Assembly: GCA_947561395.2 (NCBI GenBank)
Contig: OX387194.1
Coordinates: forward strand, 28,282,036 to 28,346,035
DNA length: 64,000 nucleotides
DNA from: Buxus sempervirens
Taxonomy: Eukaryota; Streptophyta; Magnoliopsida; Buxales; Buxaceae
Direction of reading: 5' to 3'
The first letter of the stretch is position 1; every line of letters begins with the position of its first letter. Below, piece after piece: positions 60,840-64,000 of the stretch. The notes beneath the pieces were generated by a model. That model had not been told where the DNA came from, ran no database searches, and saw nothing but the letters and a program-made list of their open reading frames with translations. A program made the position numbers and the translations under genes.

Positions 60840-60907
60840 CTGTATAGTAATGAGTAGGCATAATTATCAATGTTATGTGTTGTAGCTCAATTAAAGGAGT
60901 ATAACTT

Positions 60908-61731
60908 TATGGAGTCCATACATATCCTTGCTTTTGGAATATATAACCTGATTTTAATAGAGGGATGGAATCCAATCTTGTTCCGTATTATATATCTTCC
61001 TTTGTATTGTTATGGAGTCCAGACATATCCTTGCTTTTGGAATATATAACTTGATTTTAATAGAGGAATGGAATCCAATCTTGTTCCATATTATATATTT
61101 TCCTTTGTATTGTTATGGAGTCCAGACATATCCTTGCTTTTGGAATATATAACTTGATTTTAATAGAGGGATGGAATCCAATCCTATTCCATATTATATA
61201 TTTTCCTTTGTATTGTTATGGAGTCCAGACATATCCTTGCTTTTGGAATATATAACTTGATTTTAATAGAGGAATGGAATCCAATCTTGTTCCATATTAT
61301 ATATTTTCCTTTGTATTGTTATGGAGTCCAGACATATCCTTGCTTTTGGAATATATAACTTGATTTTAATAGAGGGATGGAATCCAATCCTATTCCATAT
61401 TATATATTTTCCTTTGTATTGTTATGGAGTCCAGACATATCCTTGCTTTTGGAATATATAACTTGATTTTAATAGAGGGATGGAATCCAATCCTATTCCG
61501 TATTATATATTTTCCTTTGTATTGTTATGGAGTCCAGACATATCCTTGCTTTTGGAATATATAACTTGATTTTAATAGAGGGATGGAATCCAATCTTGTT
61601 CTGTATTATATATTTTCCTTGGTATTGTGACGGAGTCCAGACATATCCTTGCTTTTGGAATATATAACTTGATTTTAATAGAGGGATGGAATCCAATCCT
61701 GTTCCGTATTATATCTTTTCCTTTGTATTGT
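60908..61731. repeat. 103-bp tandem array, eight copies
   Basis: Units begin with TATGGAGTCC at about 60908, 61011, 61114, 61217, 61320, 61423, 61526 and 61629, exactly 103 bases apart. Copies 2 and 4, and copies 3 and 5, share the same variants, so part of the array is a 206-base dimeric repeat. It ends about 190 bases before the TATA box of the ankyrin gene. Frames in it have no protein character. Confidence 0.97.
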
Positions 61732-61923
61732 CTTTCTCTTTTGCTGGTCGTTAGGACAAGATGTCACGTCTGGGGACTACTCCAGCATTTCTGCTTGAGA
61801 TTTTATTCATTTATGGTGTCGAAAGTTGCAATAATTTACCTTCATTCAATTGTTAAGATCAAGCGCTTACCATTGGATCAATAACTTAAGTTATTAATTA
61901 GAGCGCAAACCATTACAATCTGC

Positions 61924-61930
61924 TATAAAT
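61924..61930 (+). promoter_or_regulatory. TATA box of the ankyrin gene
   Basis: TATAAAT lies 80 bases before the ATG at 62004, giving an expected leader of about 45-50 bases. The spacing is typical of plant promoters. Confidence 0.65.
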
Positions 61931-62003
61931 AATAGTTACAGCCATCCACATCCATTTCAGACCCCAAAATCAACCACCTTCGACGGGTGACCCAATAGAA
62001 GAA

Positions 62004-63494
62004 ATGGACTCCGACTCTGACTCCGTCAACTACGATGAATCCGAGCCCATCACGAAATCCCCGTCCAGATTCTACGATGAATCCGAGTCCACGAAATCCC
62101 TGTTCAAGCTTGTCATCGATAGCAATTGGCAGGAGGTGGAGACGATCTTCAGACAGAACCACGAGGCTCAAGGCGCCAAGATCCCCAGGTTAGGAAACAC
62201 AATATTACACATGGCGGTCTCACAAGGCAAAGATGATGTCGTTTGGCAGCTGGTGCGGCTAATCCCCGACGAGAACGTGAAAGAAGTTCTGGGTGCAAAG
62301 AATGAGAGAGGAAACACTCCTCTTCATCTAGCAGCAGCGTTGGGCATGATTGCCATGTGCAAGTGCATCGCCAATAAAGATCCGACACTTATCGGTGCCA
62401 CCAACAAGGACGGCGAGACCCCTCTGTTCTCGGCTGTCCGTCATGGCGAAACAAAAGCTTTTCTTTGCCTCCATGGACAGTCCCCCCCAGATGCTATTGC
62501 TGGCTGCTCCTACTGTAGAAGGAGCAATGGGGATAACATTCTTCACTCTGCCATCTTTGGAGACTACTTCGGCGAGTCCATCAATTCCATCTTGCGCTTC
62601 ATTAATTTATGTGGACGGAGATGTTCTTGAGCTCATAATTCATTTTGTGGTTAATTTACAGGCTTGGCTAACCAGATAATTGACCTGTACAAAAATCTTG
62701 TTGGCTGGAGGAATGAGAAGGGACAAATCCCTCTCCATGTTCTAGCCACTAAATCATCTGCATTCAAAAGCGGGAGTCGCCTTGGAATTTACGACAAAAT
62801 CATCTACCACTGTAAGAACCTCTTTTCCTTTAATCCTTTAAGCTAAAGCCCAGAACAGGTGGCTAGCTAAATGAAAAGTTAACGCGGAGAGTAACATGTT
62901 ATTGTCATGTTTTGGGTTGATGATTATATCCGATTACAAAATTGCGTTCTTGGCGTGTTCGTTGACCCGCTTCTAGTTGAAACACATGACATAGAGGATT
63001 ACAAGGACAATTCAGAAGACAAACGCAATTTCTGTGTGACCTTCTTTCTGTTGCTGATGAATGCTATCAAGGTGCTAGGTAATTTTCTGGGGTTTCTTTC
63101 ATTGAAATGTAACGGTAGCTAATACAGTTAGATTTTCTGGGTGTGATTGTATTCTTGGGTAGAACCATTAATTCACAGTTATAACAGAGTAACCTTGTTC
63201 AATTGAAATATGTGAAAGGGTTCTAACATTTCGGCTACTTTTTGTTTCCCAGTTCCTGGTGGAAAAAATAATGGTAATCCATCAGATGAAGAGAATCCCA
63301 ACAAAGTGAGTCGCGGTGGCTCTCCAGGTGAAGATTTCTCGACATACAACAATATGAATGTAATCATGTCTTTTTTGATTCTTTTCTGCTTGCTAAAAGT
63401 TTATTCTGTGCTCCAGGAGGACCCCCTTCAATTAGCGCTCCACATGAGGGAGAGTCATCCAATGCGACGCAGATCACATCATCTAAACGTGAAC
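62004..63494 (+). CDS. Ankyrin-repeat protein (ITN1/PGG-type family), 5' part, runs off window
   Basis: Five exons can be placed: 62004-62571, 62662-62811, 62977-63078, 63253-63327 and 63417-63494. All exon junctions are phase 1, and about 324 residues are visible. Ankyrin repeats show as GNTILHMAVSQG, RGNTPLHLAAALG, DGETPLFSAVRHG, NGDNILHSAIFGDYF and KGQIPLHVLAT. Intron 1 begins with GC rather than GT. For exon 3 the expected family acceptor near 62961 is not AG; a TCTAG at 62976 keeps the frame but drops about eight residues. Family members carry a C-terminal PGG domain with membrane helices, which would lie beyond 64000. They act at membranes in stress and defence signalling; that role is inferred. 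The gene may be functional or starting to decay. Confidence 0.78.
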
Positions 63495-64000
63495 GTAAGT
63501 ATAGAATGAGGATCCCATTCCCCCTGGTTGAATCTCAACATTTGGGTTCCCAGTGTTCCAAAATTTGATTATGAGGATGACCCAGTAAAATCTAGGTGTG
63601 GTGCTGTAAAAAACCATGTGATCTGGACATTTTTATGATGCCCCTTGGTCTGTAGGTGATTTGAACCATTTTGAACTAGACTGGTCCCCTTTACAGTAAA
63701 TTAATGCTCGGTCCAACCATTAAGAAATTATTCTTAATTACACATTCAAGTGTTAAAACCCAAATGATTCTTTGCATCTTTAGTAATCTCTGGCTCCAAT
63801 CTTGTCGACAACTGCAAAAGATCCAAATCCCAAAGATCTGGACCGGTTTTGCCCCATTATGAACCTTTTTTCCCCGCGCTAAGGAACGAGTTGGACACGC
63901 GGTGAACAATGGGGTTGGGGGGTGCAGGGGGTGAAGTCCCCGGTGGTACGGTAAAAGGCATTTTTAGGTTTTCAAAAATACCGGGTTTAGGGTTGTATAT
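63495..64000 (+). other. Intron or flank at the window end
   Basis: After a GTAAGT donor no further exon is recognised. The sequence is of ordinary composition, turning G-rich near 63910-63950. Confidence 0.5.

Overview
This window is nuclear DNA from a flowering plant, most likely a woody dicot with a repeat-rich genome; I cannot name the species. The evidence is split genes with GT-AG introns, a tRNA-Val with a Pol III T-tract, angiosperm-type proteins, plant LTR retrotransposons, an endogenous pararetrovirus and long AT-rich introns.

Layout. (1) 1-12.7 kb: a gene-bearing segment carrying a five-exon ZNHIT2-type zinc-finger gene on +. Its introns hold an L1-type LINE fragment, a short LINE-tail insertion with a perfect 23-bp duplication, an RTE-type LINE tail, a MITE and microsatellites. 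(2) 12.9-28.3 kb: convergent to it, a two-exon LRAT/NC-domain gene (LEAD-SENSITIVE 1 type) on -. Behind this lie the first and last pieces of a decayed L-fucokinase/GDP-fucose pyrophosphorylase (FKGP) gene, about 9.6 kb apart. A complete but dead 5.5-kb Ty3/gypsy element with a 5-bp target duplication sits between the two pieces. A tRNA-Val(AAC) follows. (3) 28.4-31.7 kb: a 116-bp tandem duplication, then a rearranged endogenous caulimovirid bounded on both sides by TA-dinucleotide tracts, then a Helitron-like 3' terminus. (4) 31.7-58.4 kb: a nested repeat pile. It has a non-autonomous LTR element (LARD-like) inside a Tekay/Del-type LTR, the decayed gag-pol of that element, a 3.06-kb solo LTR inside its gag, a CACTA remnant, two Tat/Ogre-like LTR pieces (one 5.6 kb) and a second copy of the 3-kb LTR family. 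That second copy interrupts a fragment of an ankyrin gene. (5) 58.4-64 kb: an hAT-type MITE with a perfect 8-bp duplication, eight copies of a 103-bp tandem repeat, a TATA box, and the 5' half of an ankyrin-repeat gene that runs off the window.

Intact host genes are few: ZNHIT2-like, LRAT-domain, tRNA-Val and the partial ankyrin gene. The rest records insertion and decay. The most rewarding places to look are the dismantled FKGP locus, the inverted pararetrovirus in TA repeats next to a Helitron end, the 103-bp array just upstream of the ankyrin promoter, and the ankyrin gene's odd splice sites. I found no evidence of a wholly new biological system.
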